Source: Candidatus Gastranaerophilales bacterium (GTDB taxonomy: Bacteria > Cyanobacteriota > Vampirovibrionia > Gastranaerophilales > Gastranaerophilaceae). From it: a stretch of 46,796 bases of DNA. The DNA lies in NCBI GenBank assembly GCA_944325095.1, contig CALUYV010000005.1, positions 1 through 46,796 of the forward strand, written 5' to 3'. The notes beneath the pieces were generated by a model that was given only the letters and a program-made list of their open reading frames with translations, was not told the origin of the DNA and did no database searches. How positions within the stretch are numbered: the stretch's first letter is position 1; every line of letters starts with the position of its first letter. The translations under genes and the position numbers were made by a program. Shown here piece after piece: positions 8,366 to 16,821 of this stretch.

Positions 8366-9634
8366 TTATTTGGCAGCGGAAGATGAGGTTTTAGGTTCTA
8401 TCATTTCGCCGATTATATCTTTCGCTTTTTCCAATTGAACATCATGTTTTGCGGTGATATCCGATTTTTTAAGCGGAAGGACAATATCCGGTTCAATTCC
8501 GAGTTTATTAATATCATTACCGTTCGGGGTAAGATATTTGGCAACGGTTAAATTCAATCCCGTTTCATTTGGCATCGGTATAATCTTTTGCACCATGCCT
8601 TTTCCGTATGTTTTTGTTCCGACAAGTTTTGCTCTGTGGTAATCCTTCATTGCCCCGGAAAAAATTTCACTTGCACTCGCACTTGCCCCGTCAACAAGCA
8701 GAATTATCGGTTTATCAATATTAACATCGGTTTTCTGCGCCATAATATCGTAATGGTAGCCGTTTCTGCCAACAATACTTACAATTTTACCTTCAGGAAT
8801 AAACAAATTGGATATAAATACGGCATTCGGAAGCAAGCCGCCTGTATTGCCGCGCAAATCAATAATCAAACCTTCTGTATCGTCCGTATTTTCCAATGCT
8901 TCAAGAAATTCGTTCGGAGTTGAATTACTGATAAAACTGGCAAGCTGGATATAACCGATATTCTTATCAACCGAACTTTTAACTGTTTTTATTGCAATTT
9001 CTTTGCGGATGATTTTCTTTTTAATTAAATCCTTATTTCTTAAAACATCAATACTGACAAAAGAATTAATCGGGCCTTTAACAAGGTTAGAAACCTCGGC
9101 AAGAGAAAGACCGCTCACCTTAATCCCGTCAACAGCAACAATTATATCGCCGACTTTCAACTCTGCAAACTGCGCCGGAGTATTTTCCATAACATTGATT
9201 ATTCGAATTTTACCGGACTCATTAACAATATTTACTCCGATACCTGAAATCTTTGAAGTAATTGAATTATTCTGATCGGCAAATTCCTGTTTTGTTAAAA
9301 ATCTGGAATACGGGTCATCTAAACTTTCAAGCATTGTATCAATTGCAACTTTAGCATCATCTTCGGTTTTAATTTTGCCTCTGTAATGATTTTTCCACCT
9401 AATCCAGTATTGTCTGTTAAAATTCGGATCATAATACTCATTTTTTACCACCTGCCAGGCATGATCAAAGAGTTTTTGAGGGGATAAATGAGAAGTATCT
9501 ACAACCTTTTCGTTTACATTTAACATCGGGTTATAATTGATATTATAAAACGCATTAAGTGCAAATAAAGTCGTTACGGCCGCAGCGAAAAATAATAATG
9601 TTCTGGTCAGTTTTTTCATAACATTATTTAACAT
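8366..9634 (-). CDS. ctpA: C-terminal processing peptidase, S41 family
   Basis: Membrane-anchored or periplasmic serine protease that trims C-termini of exported proteins. A hydrophobic N-terminal segment (LLFFAAAVTTLFAL, about residues 10-25) acts as signal or anchor. A PDZ domain spans about 125-205 (GIGVNIV, VGDIIVAVDGIKV). The S41 core follows, with LIIDLRGNTGGLL, the catalytic Ser in DGASASASEIF and the general-base Lys in KTYGKGMVQ. The length of about 420 residues is normal. The start is ambiguous: TTG at 9637, ATG at 9634 or ATG 15 bases further in; none has a strong ribosome-binding site. 9634 is chosen as the first ATG. Confidence 0.93.
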   Translation of the reverse strand: MLNNVMKKLTRTLLFFAAAVTTLFALNAFYNINYNPMLNVNEKVVDTSHLSPQKLFDHAWQVVKNEYYDPNFNRQYWIRWKNHYRGKIKTEDDAKVAIDTMLESLDDPYSRFLTKQEFADQNNSITSKISGIGVNIVNESGKIRIINVMENTPAQFAELKVGDIIVAVDGIKVSGLSLAEVSNLVKGPINSFVSIDVLRNKDLIKKKIIRKEIAIKTVKSSVDKNIGYIQLASFISNSTPNEFLEALENTDDTEGLIIDLRGNTGGLLPNAVFISNLFIPEGKIVSIVGRNGYHYDIMAQKTDVNIDKPIILLVDGASASASEIFSGAMKDYHRAKLVGTKTYGKGMVQKIIPMPNETGLNLTVAKYLTPNGNDINKLGIEPDIVLPLKKSDITAKHDVQLEKAKDIIGEMIEPKTSSSAAK

Positions 9635-9693
9635 CAAGGATTTTTTTTAATCAATATACTTTTTCATTACAATAACTAATTATTCAAAAATCT

Positions 9694-10380
9694 TTATAAA
9701 TCATTAAAACCCGGTGAATATGACGGAAGATTTTTATATCCGGAATTGGTTAATACGGCTTTTTTAATATATTTATTAGTGTAATCGCCCTTTTCCAATA
9801 GTCTTTTCAAAGTATTTTCACGTCTGACCAAATCATTTGATTCCTGATTACTTTCAGGATAAGCCTTTAAAATTTCATCCCAGACAACCGCTTCCATTGT
9901 CCATGCATAAGTTTCTTCGGCAAGCGAATTATATTCATCCTGATGCAATGCTTCATGCGATAATAAAGCCGCTAAAGCCCCTGCCGGAGCGGTTCTGTGT
10001 TTGTTGTTTATGTAAATATATAAATTTCTCCCTTTTTTCCAGCCGAGAGCATCAAATGTGGCATATTTCTGGTTTATCTGCCCTAAATCCCGAAACTCAA
10101 TTTTCATTGCTCTTTGAGATAAATTGTTCCCTAAAATAGCATTTCTTGAAAACATGCCTTCCGTACCTTTGAGCATATCGAGTGCAACATAAAAAACTTC
10201 TTCTTTTCCGACATCCTTATAAGTCGGTGTAATCTGGCTTATATATTCCGGTGTATATTTTGCAGGATACTGGTGCGGAACGGTTGTTTCCACTGTTCTG
10301 GCAGCATACGCAAAACTCTGGCACATAATTGATATAAATGAAATAATCGCTATTCTTTTTACAAACTTCATTGCTGTCAT
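9694..10380 (-). CDS. Secreted protein with HExxH zinc-peptidase motif
   Basis: About 228 residues with an N-terminal signal peptide (positively charged start, ISFISIMCQSFAYA, cleavage after an Ala-rich site). The segment LLSHEALHQDEYNSLAEETYAW contains HEALH, an HExxH zinc-binding motif. Glu residues ten positions after the second His could supply the third ligand, as in gluzincins. I do not recognise the family, so peptidase activity is only a hypothesis. The start is the ATG at 10380, because GGAG lies seven bases upstream; an earlier TTG overlaps that ribosome-binding site. It lies downstream of the TPR gene and upstream of ctpA on the same strand, among other envelope genes. Confidence 0.75.
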   Translation of the reverse strand: MTAMKFVKRIAIISFISIMCQSFAYAARTVETTVPHQYPAKYTPEYISQITPTYKDVGKEEVFYVALDMLKGTEGMFSRNAILGNNLSQRAMKIEFRDLGQINQKYATFDALGWKKGRNLYIYINNKHRTAPAGALAALLSHEALHQDEYNSLAEETYAWTMEAVVWDEILKAYPESNQESNDLVRRENTLKRLLEKGDYTNKYIKKAVLTNSGYKNLPSYSPGFNDL

Positions 10381-10466
10381 TTTAATCTCCAAATACTACT
10401 TTTATAATAGTATTATATTTATCTTTTTTGCAAAATCAAAAAATTTTTATGAATTTTTACTTTTTA

Positions 10467-12041
10467 TTACTGCTTTATTTTTCTATTAATCTTTACCAAT
10501 TCTGAATAAATATACTTATATTCATTGGAAGGATTTATATTTTCCGCCTCTGTTATATATTCCAGAGCCGTTTTGTAATCTTTTTTCAACTGGTACAATT
10601 CGCACATTTTACGATAGTATTCCGAATTATTCAAATCATACAAAATTGCCCGTTTCATACATTCGATTGCTTCATCAATATCTCCGTCTTTTTCTCTTGA
10701 AAGAGCAATATAATAATAACCTTCCGAGCAGTTGACATCAAGCATAAGAGCATCTTGAGCATATTCTCTTGATAATTCATAATCACCTTTCAAACCTGCG
10801 GCTTTTGCACCGAGAATTATTCCGGAAATATAATTCGGGTTTACTTCTAAACTTTTTTGGACAAGTTTCAGCGCACCTTCATAATTATGCTCGCGTATAT
10901 AAATTTCTGCTAAATCAGTCAAATAAGAGATATTTTCAGGATTGTTACGCAAAATATCGCTCACGAGTTTCTCCGCTTTGCCAAAATTACTTAATTCTGC
11001 ATATATTTTGCTGAGAGAACTCTTGGTAAAATCATCGTCAAAACCGTTTTTGATATTTTCTTCAAGAATTTCCTGCGCCCCGATGAGGTCTTTTTTATTT
11101 TCGAGAAGGAGAGCTTTTAGAACTCTTGTCTGCGGATGATTAGGCATAACTTCCAGAATAGCACGGGTTTCCTTGTCTGCTTTTGAATACTCTTTTAAAG
11201 AATAATACAAATACGCAAGCGAATATCTGTAATCAATATTTTCAGGATTGATAAGCAGTGCATTGCGGTATGCTTTTTGAGCCTCTTCCATCCAGCCGTT
11301 GTAAAAATAAGCGTTCCCGAGATTATAATAATATTTTGAATTAGAATTATCCAGATTTATTGCTTTAGAAAAATCTTTTATCGCTTCTATAAAATTCATA
11401 CTCTCGAGTTCAAATAAACCCTTGTAATTTAGAACTTCAGGATTTTGCGAATTTTTGCTTAACTTTGAAAAAATTTCTTTTGCGGATTCGATATCATTTT
11501 CATCGAATTTTATCTTGCCGGAAAGCAGCATTGCCTTCTCGTTATTGATATCACATTCCGAGAGAATTTCTTTAGCCTTTTCCTTTTCATTTGCATTATA
11601 CAACTCATTTGCACAGTCCAATTTTACATCCTGAGTAAAAAACTCGCTGTTTCTGTATTTATCAATTTCTGAAAATGACTTTAAACAAATCAATGTTTTA
11701 ATTAAATCTCCGAGAGTTTCTGGATTCGGATGTTTTTCAAATATTCTTTCCGAAAGTTCCAGCACCGTTTTGGTATTTTCTTCACGTTCGTTTATTATTT
11801 TGAGCAGCTGCAAACTGTTCAAATGATCCGGAATAATCTGCAAAACCTTTTGAATATACTGTTCTGCCCTTGAATAATTATTCATTAGAAAATACAATTC
11901 ACCAATTTGAAACAGTATTTCAACATTATCATTTTCAAGTTCCAATGCTTTATACAAAAGTTCTATGGCGTATTTATAATTTTTTGCTTCTTTTAATTCA
12001 AATGCCTGCTTTATATAATCAATGCATTCCGGTTTTTCCAT
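10467..12041 (-). CDS. TPR-repeat protein
   Basis: About 524 residues made almost wholly of tetratricopeptide repeats of 34 residues. Repeats carry the usual small/aromatic pattern, for example YYYNLGNAYFYNGWMEEAQKAY, YRYSLAYLYYSLKEYSKA and YYYIALSREKDGDIDEAIEC. No signal peptide, membrane segment or catalytic domain is visible, so a cytoplasmic scaffold role is likely. The start at 12041 (MEKPEC) is preferred because it follows the stop of the upstream FtsB-like gene by 13 bases with GGGTG as a weak ribosome-binding site. That spacing suggests co-transcription with the division-protein gene. Confidence 0.85.
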   Translation of the reverse strand: MEKPECIDYIKQAFELKEAKNYKYAIELLYKALELENDNVEILFQIGELYFLMNNYSRAEQYIQKVLQIIPDHLNSLQLLKIINEREENTKTVLELSERIFEKHPNPETLGDLIKTLICLKSFSEIDKYRNSEFFTQDVKLDCANELYNANEKEKAKEILSECDINNEKAMLLSGKIKFDENDIESAKEIFSKLSKNSQNPEVLNYKGLFELESMNFIEAIKDFSKAINLDNSNSKYYYNLGNAYFYNGWMEEAQKAYRNALLINPENIDYRYSLAYLYYSLKEYSKADKETRAILEVMPNHPQTRVLKALLLENKKDLIGAQEILEENIKNGFDDDFTKSSLSKIYAELSNFGKAEKLVSDILRNNPENISYLTDLAEIYIREHNYEGALKLVQKSLEVNPNYISGIILGAKAAGLKGDYELSREYAQDALMLDVNCSEGYYYIALSREKDGDIDEAIECMKRAILYDLNNSEYYRKMCELYQLKKDYKTALEYITEAENINPSNEYKYIYSELVKINRKIKQ

Positions 12042-12054
12042 ATTAACACCCGCT

Positions 12055-12525
12055 TTATTCTTCAACTACCTCAGGAGGAATATATATACCTTCCGTGTTT
12101 ATCTCTTCTTTCTTTTCTTTTTTGAACCATTTTCCAAAATCCCATTTGCGTTTTTTCGGTTTAGGTTCTTCAACTTTCTTATTTATGATAATCAAAACCT
12201 CATCCTGACTTGCCATTTTGAGGTTATTTCTTGCAATACCTTCAAGACTGTTATCAGATGTAATAACTTTTTTCTGGGATTTTAAATCTTTATTTCTATC
12301 CTGCGCTTTTTTTAACAAATCTTCCAGTGTTGCCTGCTTACCCTGATAAGAAACTATCTTTCCGACATTCAAAACCGCTCCGTAACCTATCTGCAACAAA
12401 CAAAATATCAAAACAAAAGTAAATAAAGGCCACGTAAATTTTGTATCATAATGAAGCCGTCTTCTGCGCCTACGTTTCGCATTCCTTTTGTTATTAACTT
12501 GTTGTTCCGGATATTTATCTGTCAA
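12055..12525 (-). CDS. FtsB/DivIC-like septum formation protein
   Basis: Small bitopic division protein, predicted to join an FtsB/FtsL-type complex. There is an Arg/Lys-rich cytoplasmic N-terminus (RRRRRRLHYD), one membrane segment at about 33-52 (LFTFVLIFCLLQIGYGAV) and a coiled-coil segment at about 60-90. The characteristic DivIC tail is SLEGIARNNLKMASQDEVLIIIN near 92-115. The remaining 40 residues are a Lys/Glu/Pro-rich extension (KPKKRKWDFGKWFKKEKKEE), not usual for FtsB. Translation appears to start at TTG (12525), with AAGGAA ten bases upstream. It is probably in an operon with the downstream TPR gene. Confidence 0.82.
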   Translation of the reverse strand: MTDKYPEQQVNNKRNAKRRRRRRLHYDTKFTWPLFTFVLIFCLLQIGYGAVLNVGKIVSYQGKQATLEDLLKKAQDRNKDLKSQKKVITSDNSLEGIARNNLKMASQDEVLIIINKKVEEPKPKKRKWDFGKWFKKEKKEEINTEGIYIPPEVVEE

Positions 12526-12591
12526 AATAAGTTTCCTTTATTTTAAATTATAAACAAAATAATTGTTATAAACAAAAATATATTGATAATT

Positions 12592-13533
12592 TTACAATTG
12601 AAATCTGGTAGAGAATTTAAACTGTTTTTTTAGTAAAGCATTTTTATCATCATATATAGAACTTGCTCCCAGTTCAAATCTTAATCTGTCTGTATCTTTT
12701 TTGCCAAAAGGGTTAATTGATAGTATCATTTCCGCTGTTTTACGATTTTTGACAATATCGGCAGAAAGAACCTCTCTCAAAGAGAAATACTGATTAAAAA
12801 TCAACTCAGGCGAGAAATAAACATTGTCATTATAATTATTATTTGTTGAATTTATAGTTCTTGCATACGATGTGCTTACTGCAAAATATTTTGATTCATA
12901 TCGTGAAAAAAGTCCGGTAGATTGTTCCAATTCAGCAATATCTATACCCTGATTATATGTTGTTCCGGCAGAAAACCCGCCCTTCTTCGCATAACTTTTT
13001 GCTGAAACCGGCGCAATGCTGTATTCCATAGAGTTTAGAGAAGAATACAATGTAGGAAGAGTATGAATATCCGCTGTATATTTTTTTGCCTCAACTTTTG
13101 CAGGCTTGGTAAGTTTTATTGTATGAAAATCGCTGAAACTATCCGAAAGTGATACCGCATCTTCTTCATCTTCATCATACTGCGCATACCCTTTTAAAAC
13201 ATCCGTATATAAATCATCTATTTGATATTCTTCTATTTCAGGCTCTTCAAGTGTTTCATCATCAGTATCATCTTCCGCAATTTCTTCTCCGGATGTATCT
13301 GCTGTCACATCATCAGAGGTAATATCCGGCTTTTGCACCGGCTCCTGCGGATTTTCAGAAACCTGTTCTGCGGTTTCCCCCTCGTCTTGAGATTTGATAT
13401 CATCATCTGTTATATGATATCTGAAAATTTTCGGCTTATTCCCCTCAACTGCCGGAGAGTCAGAATTTTTAGCAAAACACGGCAGCGAAACAAAGCATAA
13501 AAGCAAAAATATAAGTAAGCCTGACTTCTTCAT
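12592..13533 (-). CDS. Exported acidic protein, possible outer-membrane barrel
   Basis: Unrecognised protein of about 313 residues. The N-terminus is a clear signal peptide (MKKSGLLIFLLLCFVSLPCFA, cleaved before KNSD). Residues about 25-120 are strongly acidic and low in complexity (EIAEDDTDDETLEEPEIEE). The C-terminal 150 residues show alternating hydrophobic/polar strands with aromatic ends (YFAVSTSYARTI, DRLRFELGASSIYD). The protein ends in KFSTRFQL, resembling the terminal strand signal of outer-membrane beta-barrels. The start at 13533 is chosen because it begins the signal peptide; an upstream ATG at 13557 is possible and neither has a clear ribosome-binding site. Confidence 0.75.
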   Translation of the reverse strand: MKKSGLLIFLLLCFVSLPCFAKNSDSPAVEGNKPKIFRYHITDDDIKSQDEGETAEQVSENPQEPVQKPDITSDDVTADTSGEEIAEDDTDDETLEEPEIEEYQIDDLYTDVLKGYAQYDEDEEDAVSLSDSFSDFHTIKLTKPAKVEAKKYTADIHTLPTLYSSLNSMEYSIAPVSAKSYAKKGGFSAGTTYNQGIDIAELEQSTGLFSRYESKYFAVSTSYARTINSTNNNYNDNVYFSPELIFNQYFSLREVLSADIVKNRKTAEMILSINPFGKKDTDRLRFELGASSIYDDKNALLKKQFKFSTRFQL

Positions 13534-13605
13534 ACAAACATGATACAGCATAAACACATTTTCAGCAACAGCATATAATATTTAATTTTCACACAACAAA
13601 ATTAC

Positions 13606-14976
13606 CTAAACTCTGCCATACATATCTTCGTAGCGGATAATATCATCTTCTGATAAAATTTCGCCTTTTTGAACTTCAATAATCTCCAGATGATTATCAT
13701 AAGGATTTTGCAGAGAATGAATTGCCCCGACCGCAATATCAATGCTATGTCCCGGGGAGAGAATATGCTCTTTGCCTTCCAGAACAACTTTCGCATTACC
13801 GGACAATACAACCCAGTGTTCGCTTCGGTGGTTATGTGATTGTACAGACAAACGATGCCCCGGATTTACATGAATAATTTTTGTTTGAAAACCTTTTCCC
13901 TCGGCGATTACCGTATAAAAACCCCATGGGCGATATACCGTTTTATGAATTTTTTGAGTATCATCATGCTGTTTTTTTAAAGTTTCATAAACCTGTTTAA
14001 CTTCCTGTGTTCTGTCTTTTTTACAGGCGAGAATTGCATCTTCCGTTTCGACAATAACAGTATCTTCCAGCCCGATTGTTGCAACAAGTTTTGATGTTGA
14101 ACAAACTAATGAATTTTTAGAACCGTTATCCAGCACCTTACCGGCAAACACATTGTTATTCTCATCTTTAGGGCTGACCTCATATATTGATTTCCATGAA
14201 CCTAAATCTTTCCAGTGGGAATTAAGTTCAATCATTGCCAAATTACGGCTTTTTTCCATAATTGCATAATCAATAGAAATATTAGGCATTTTATCAAATT
14301 CGGTAAACGGAACCGTATTGCCGCTGCATTTAATATTTTTAATACATTGAGAAATTTCCGGACAATATTTTTCAAACTCTTCAATTATTGTTGAAACTTT
14401 GAACATAAAAATTCCGCTGTTCCAATAATAATTTGAATCCTGAAGATATGTAGAAGCGGTTTGACTGTCAGGTTTCTCCGTAAAAGATTCTACTATATGG
14501 TTTTCGGATTTGATATAGCCATAACCTATTTCCGGATATGTCGGCTTAATGCCAAAAGTAACAATTTTACCTTCTTGAGCATATTTTTGAGCCTCCTCAA
14601 CAGCATTCCAAAAAGCATGAGAATATTCCATCATTAAATCTGACGGAAAGACAAGCATTATTTCATCACCGCTATGATTTTCTATTATATATTTTGCACT
14701 CAAGGCTATTGCAGGTGCAGTATTTTTAGATACCGGTTCAGATAAAATTACCGGATTATCATAAACCTGCTGCAATTGCATTTTTACATTGGACAAATGT
14801 TTGATATTCGTAACACTTATAATATTTTCAGCAGGAATATAATTTGCCAGCCCCATAAATGTAGATTGCAGCAAACTTTCTCTTGCATTAATATTAAGCA
14901 ACTGCTTAGGATACAACTCTCTTGATAAAGGCCATAAACGGCTGCCCGAACCTCCTGCCAGTATTACTCCAAACAT
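13606..14976 (-). CDS. manC: Mannose-1-phosphate guanylyltransferase / mannose-6-phosphate isomerase
   Basis: Bifunctional type II PMI-GMP enzyme of 456 residues that makes GDP-mannose for surface polysaccharide. The N-terminal nucleotidyltransferase has LAGGSGSRLWPLSRELYPKQ (pyrophosphorylase signature), FPSDLMM, FTEKPD and WKDLGSW. The C-terminal cupin isomerase domain (about 340-450) has YRPWGFYTVI, a metal-binding QSHNHRSEHW block and a GAIHSLQNP motif. A strong ribosome-binding site (AGGAGG) precedes the start. It is divergent from the gene at 15172. Placement next to exported proteins and a distant glycosyltransferase gene fits an envelope role. Confidence 0.95.
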   Translation of the reverse strand: MFGVILAGGSGSRLWPLSRELYPKQLLNINARESLLQSTFMGLANYIPAENIISVTNIKHLSNVKMQLQQVYDNPVILSEPVSKNTAPAIALSAKYIIENHSGDEIMLVFPSDLMMEYSHAFWNAVEEAQKYAQEGKIVTFGIKPTYPEIGYGYIKSENHIVESFTEKPDSQTASTYLQDSNYYWNSGIFMFKVSTIIEEFEKYCPEISQCIKNIKCSGNTVPFTEFDKMPNISIDYAIMEKSRNLAMIELNSHWKDLGSWKSIYEVSPKDENNNVFAGKVLDNGSKNSLVCSTSKLVATIGLEDTVIVETEDAILACKKDRTQEVKQVYETLKKQHDDTQKIHKTVYRPWGFYTVIAEGKGFQTKIIHVNPGHRLSVQSHNHRSEHWVVLSGNAKVVLEGKEHILSPGHSIDIAVGAIHSLQNPYDNHLEIIEVQKGEILSEDDIIRYEDMYGRV

Positions 14977-15171
14977 CTTCCTCTAAATTCCTCCAAATAC
15001 ATTGATTCTCCCTAAAATATTATATCATAAAAGTTATACAGGCAAAATTGAACAAATTTCTTTACCTGTAATAATTCTTAATACAAATAGAATAAATAGC
15101 AATTATAATTATCTGTCAGGTTTATAATAAATATATAAAAATGGCAAATAGATAGAAAGGTAGTTTTTATT

Positions 15172-16410
15172 ATGATTAATTCTTTAAATCCTGCAATGTA
15201 TTCTAATGGTGTTCATGTGCAGAATAATGTTCCTAATGCACCTGTATCAATCCAAAACAACAATCCGCAGCCTGTAACTAATCCGAATTTGAACGGACTT
15301 AATGCTATGGCAGGCTACAATCAGCCAGTCAAAACAAACAAAAAAGCACTTCAGCCGGCACTGCCGACCGTTTTGCAGCCTGAAGCAGTCCATGCACTAA
15401 AAGGAGAGCGAATAACAAATTCTCAAGGTGTATTAGATTCAATCATTGACAAAAATGATAAGACAACTGTTGTATATAAAATGGATCCTGCTGCACCTAA
15501 TGATGTAATTCGCAAAATTTTATATATTGACAATGCAACAGGTAAATTAAAAAGAGTTCAGGAAAATCTTACAGAAATAAAACAGGGGCAAATGCCTGTT
15601 TCACTTGGCATCTGTGTAGAAGAATATGATAATGAAGGCAATATCGAAAAATTGACAGATTATTATGATAATGGCAAATATAGTGTTCAGCAGCACGAAA
15701 AAATGCCTGACGGCTCAAAGAAAATCTACTGCGTAAACAGCGACAAATCTTCATTTATTGCAGAAGAAGATAAAGAAGGCAACAGAACCAAAACAACAAC
15801 ATTCACACCATCAGGACAGATTGGTGAAATAGTTTATTTTAACGGAAACGATGCAGCGTATCAGGTTATAACATATAAAAACGGGATTCCTGCAAAAATA
15901 GAAAGACTCGATAATGAAGTATTTACTCCTGAAATAGCAGCCATTCCTGCGCAAGATAAGGATATTATTCCTGCACAGGCATATATTTTGGGCTATGAAC
16001 CAAAAAATGTACAGGGTGAAAAAACATATTTCTCCAACGGAATGCTTCAGAACATTACAACAAAAACCGCAAACGGTACAATAACTCATTCATTTGATAC
16101 TCTCGGATTTTTATCTTCAATTTCAATAGATGAAAATACAAATAAAAAGGTCATTACATACAACAATGACGGCGGAAATGTAGTATATACAATCAAAGAA
16201 ACTTTCCCTGACAAAACTGAAAAAACAACAAGTTTTGAAAAGGATGGAAGTAAACAGGTCAATATTAAAAATCCGGAAACCGGAGCAGAAAAAAATGCGG
16301 TATATGCAAAAACAGGACAATTACTCTGGTATTCCAAAGAAACAGAAGGAAATGACGAACGCATTTCTATAGGATTTGACCCGCACGGTAATGTCCGCGC
16401 AGTATTTTAA
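15172..16410 (+). CDS. Unknown repetitive protein with NG/DG-turn motifs
   Basis: A 412-residue protein that I do not recognise. The first 75 residues are Asn/Pro/Gln-rich and probably disordered. From about 80 on, short beta-hairpin-like units recur, each with an NG or DG turn and aromatic strands (DNGKYSVQQHEKMPDGSKKIY, YFNGNDAAYQVITYKNG, YFSNGMLQNITTKTANG, YNNDGGNVVYTI). The pattern recalls MORN- or YD-type repeats but is not a clear match to either. No signal peptide or membrane segment is present. GAAAGGTAG precedes the ATG by about 10 bases. A strong terminator follows, so the gene is monocistronic. Confidence 0.8.
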   Translation: MINSLNPAMYSNGVHVQNNVPNAPVSIQNNNPQPVTNPNLNGLNAMAGYNQPVKTNKKALQPALPTVLQPEAVHALKGERITNSQGVLDSIIDKNDKTTVVYKMDPAAPNDVIRKILYIDNATGKLKRVQENLTEIKQGQMPVSLGICVEEYDNEGNIEKLTDYYDNGKYSVQQHEKMPDGSKKIYCVNSDKSSFIAEEDKEGNRTKTTTFTPSGQIGEIVYFNGNDAAYQVITYKNGIPAKIERLDNEVFTPEIAAIPAQDKDIIPAQAYILGYEPKNVQGEKTYFSNGMLQNITTKTANGTITHSFDTLGFLSSISIDENTNKKVITYNNDGGNVVYTIKETFPDKTEKTTSFEKDGSKQVNIKNPETGAEKNAVYAKTGQLLWYSKETEGNDERISIGFDPHGNVRAVF

Positions 16411-16432
16411 TAAATAAACTTTAATCCAAATA

Positions 16433-16463
16433 AAAAAGAACTCTTAAAAAGAGTTCTTTTTTA
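16433..16463 (+). terminator. Bidirectional intrinsic terminator
   Basis: AAAAAAGAACTC and GAGTTCTTTTTT form a 12-bp stem around a short A-rich loop, with T runs at both ends. It ends the gene at 15172 and probably also the minus-strand murA transcript. Confidence 0.88.
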
Positions 16464-16482
16464 TTGTCAAATTTAATATATT

Positions 16483-16821
16483 TTATGCCTGAACATTTTT
16501 ACTTTCGTACTCAATACCCATTTCTTTCAGAGTCTTGATAAAGTTCTGTGCACAAATCCTCTGAACCTCCGGCGGAACAATTCTCAAAATTTCAACTGTT
16601 TTGGCAATAACAGGGTCTTTATCATACCAGCGGTTATTTGCATTAACAGGTTTTGCCATTGCATAAAATTTATCAATTGTTTCTTTTGAAAGTTTTTCTT
16701 CAAGTTTTTTCAGGAAAATTTCTGCTTGAACTCTTAATTCCGGTTGATAATTCCTTAAAAGTTCAATAACTTCCAGTAATAACGGGTCATGATCGTACCA
16801 GCGTTTATATGTAGGACTCAT
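16483..16821 (-). CDS. Two-module RWYD-repeat small protein (copy A)
   Basis: A 112-residue unknown protein built of two similar modules of about 40 residues. Module 1 begins KRWYDHDPLLLEVIELL near residue 6 and module 2 begins NRWYDKDPVIAKTVEIL near residue 63. Each has a conserved Arg-Trp-Tyr-Asp followed by two predicted helices. The gene at 37167 has the same two-module plan. The ATG at 16821 is chosen for its GGAGG ribosome-binding site nine bases upstream, which lies inside the murA 3' end. The two genes overlap by 17 bases, so translation is probably coupled to murA. Function unknown; no signal peptide or membrane segment. Confidence 0.82.
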   Translation of the reverse strand: MSPTYKRWYDHDPLLLEVIELLRNYQPELRVQAEIFLKKLEEKLSKETIDKFYAMAKPVNANNRWYDKDPVIAKTVEILRIVPPEVQRICAQNFIKTLKEMGIEYESKNVQA

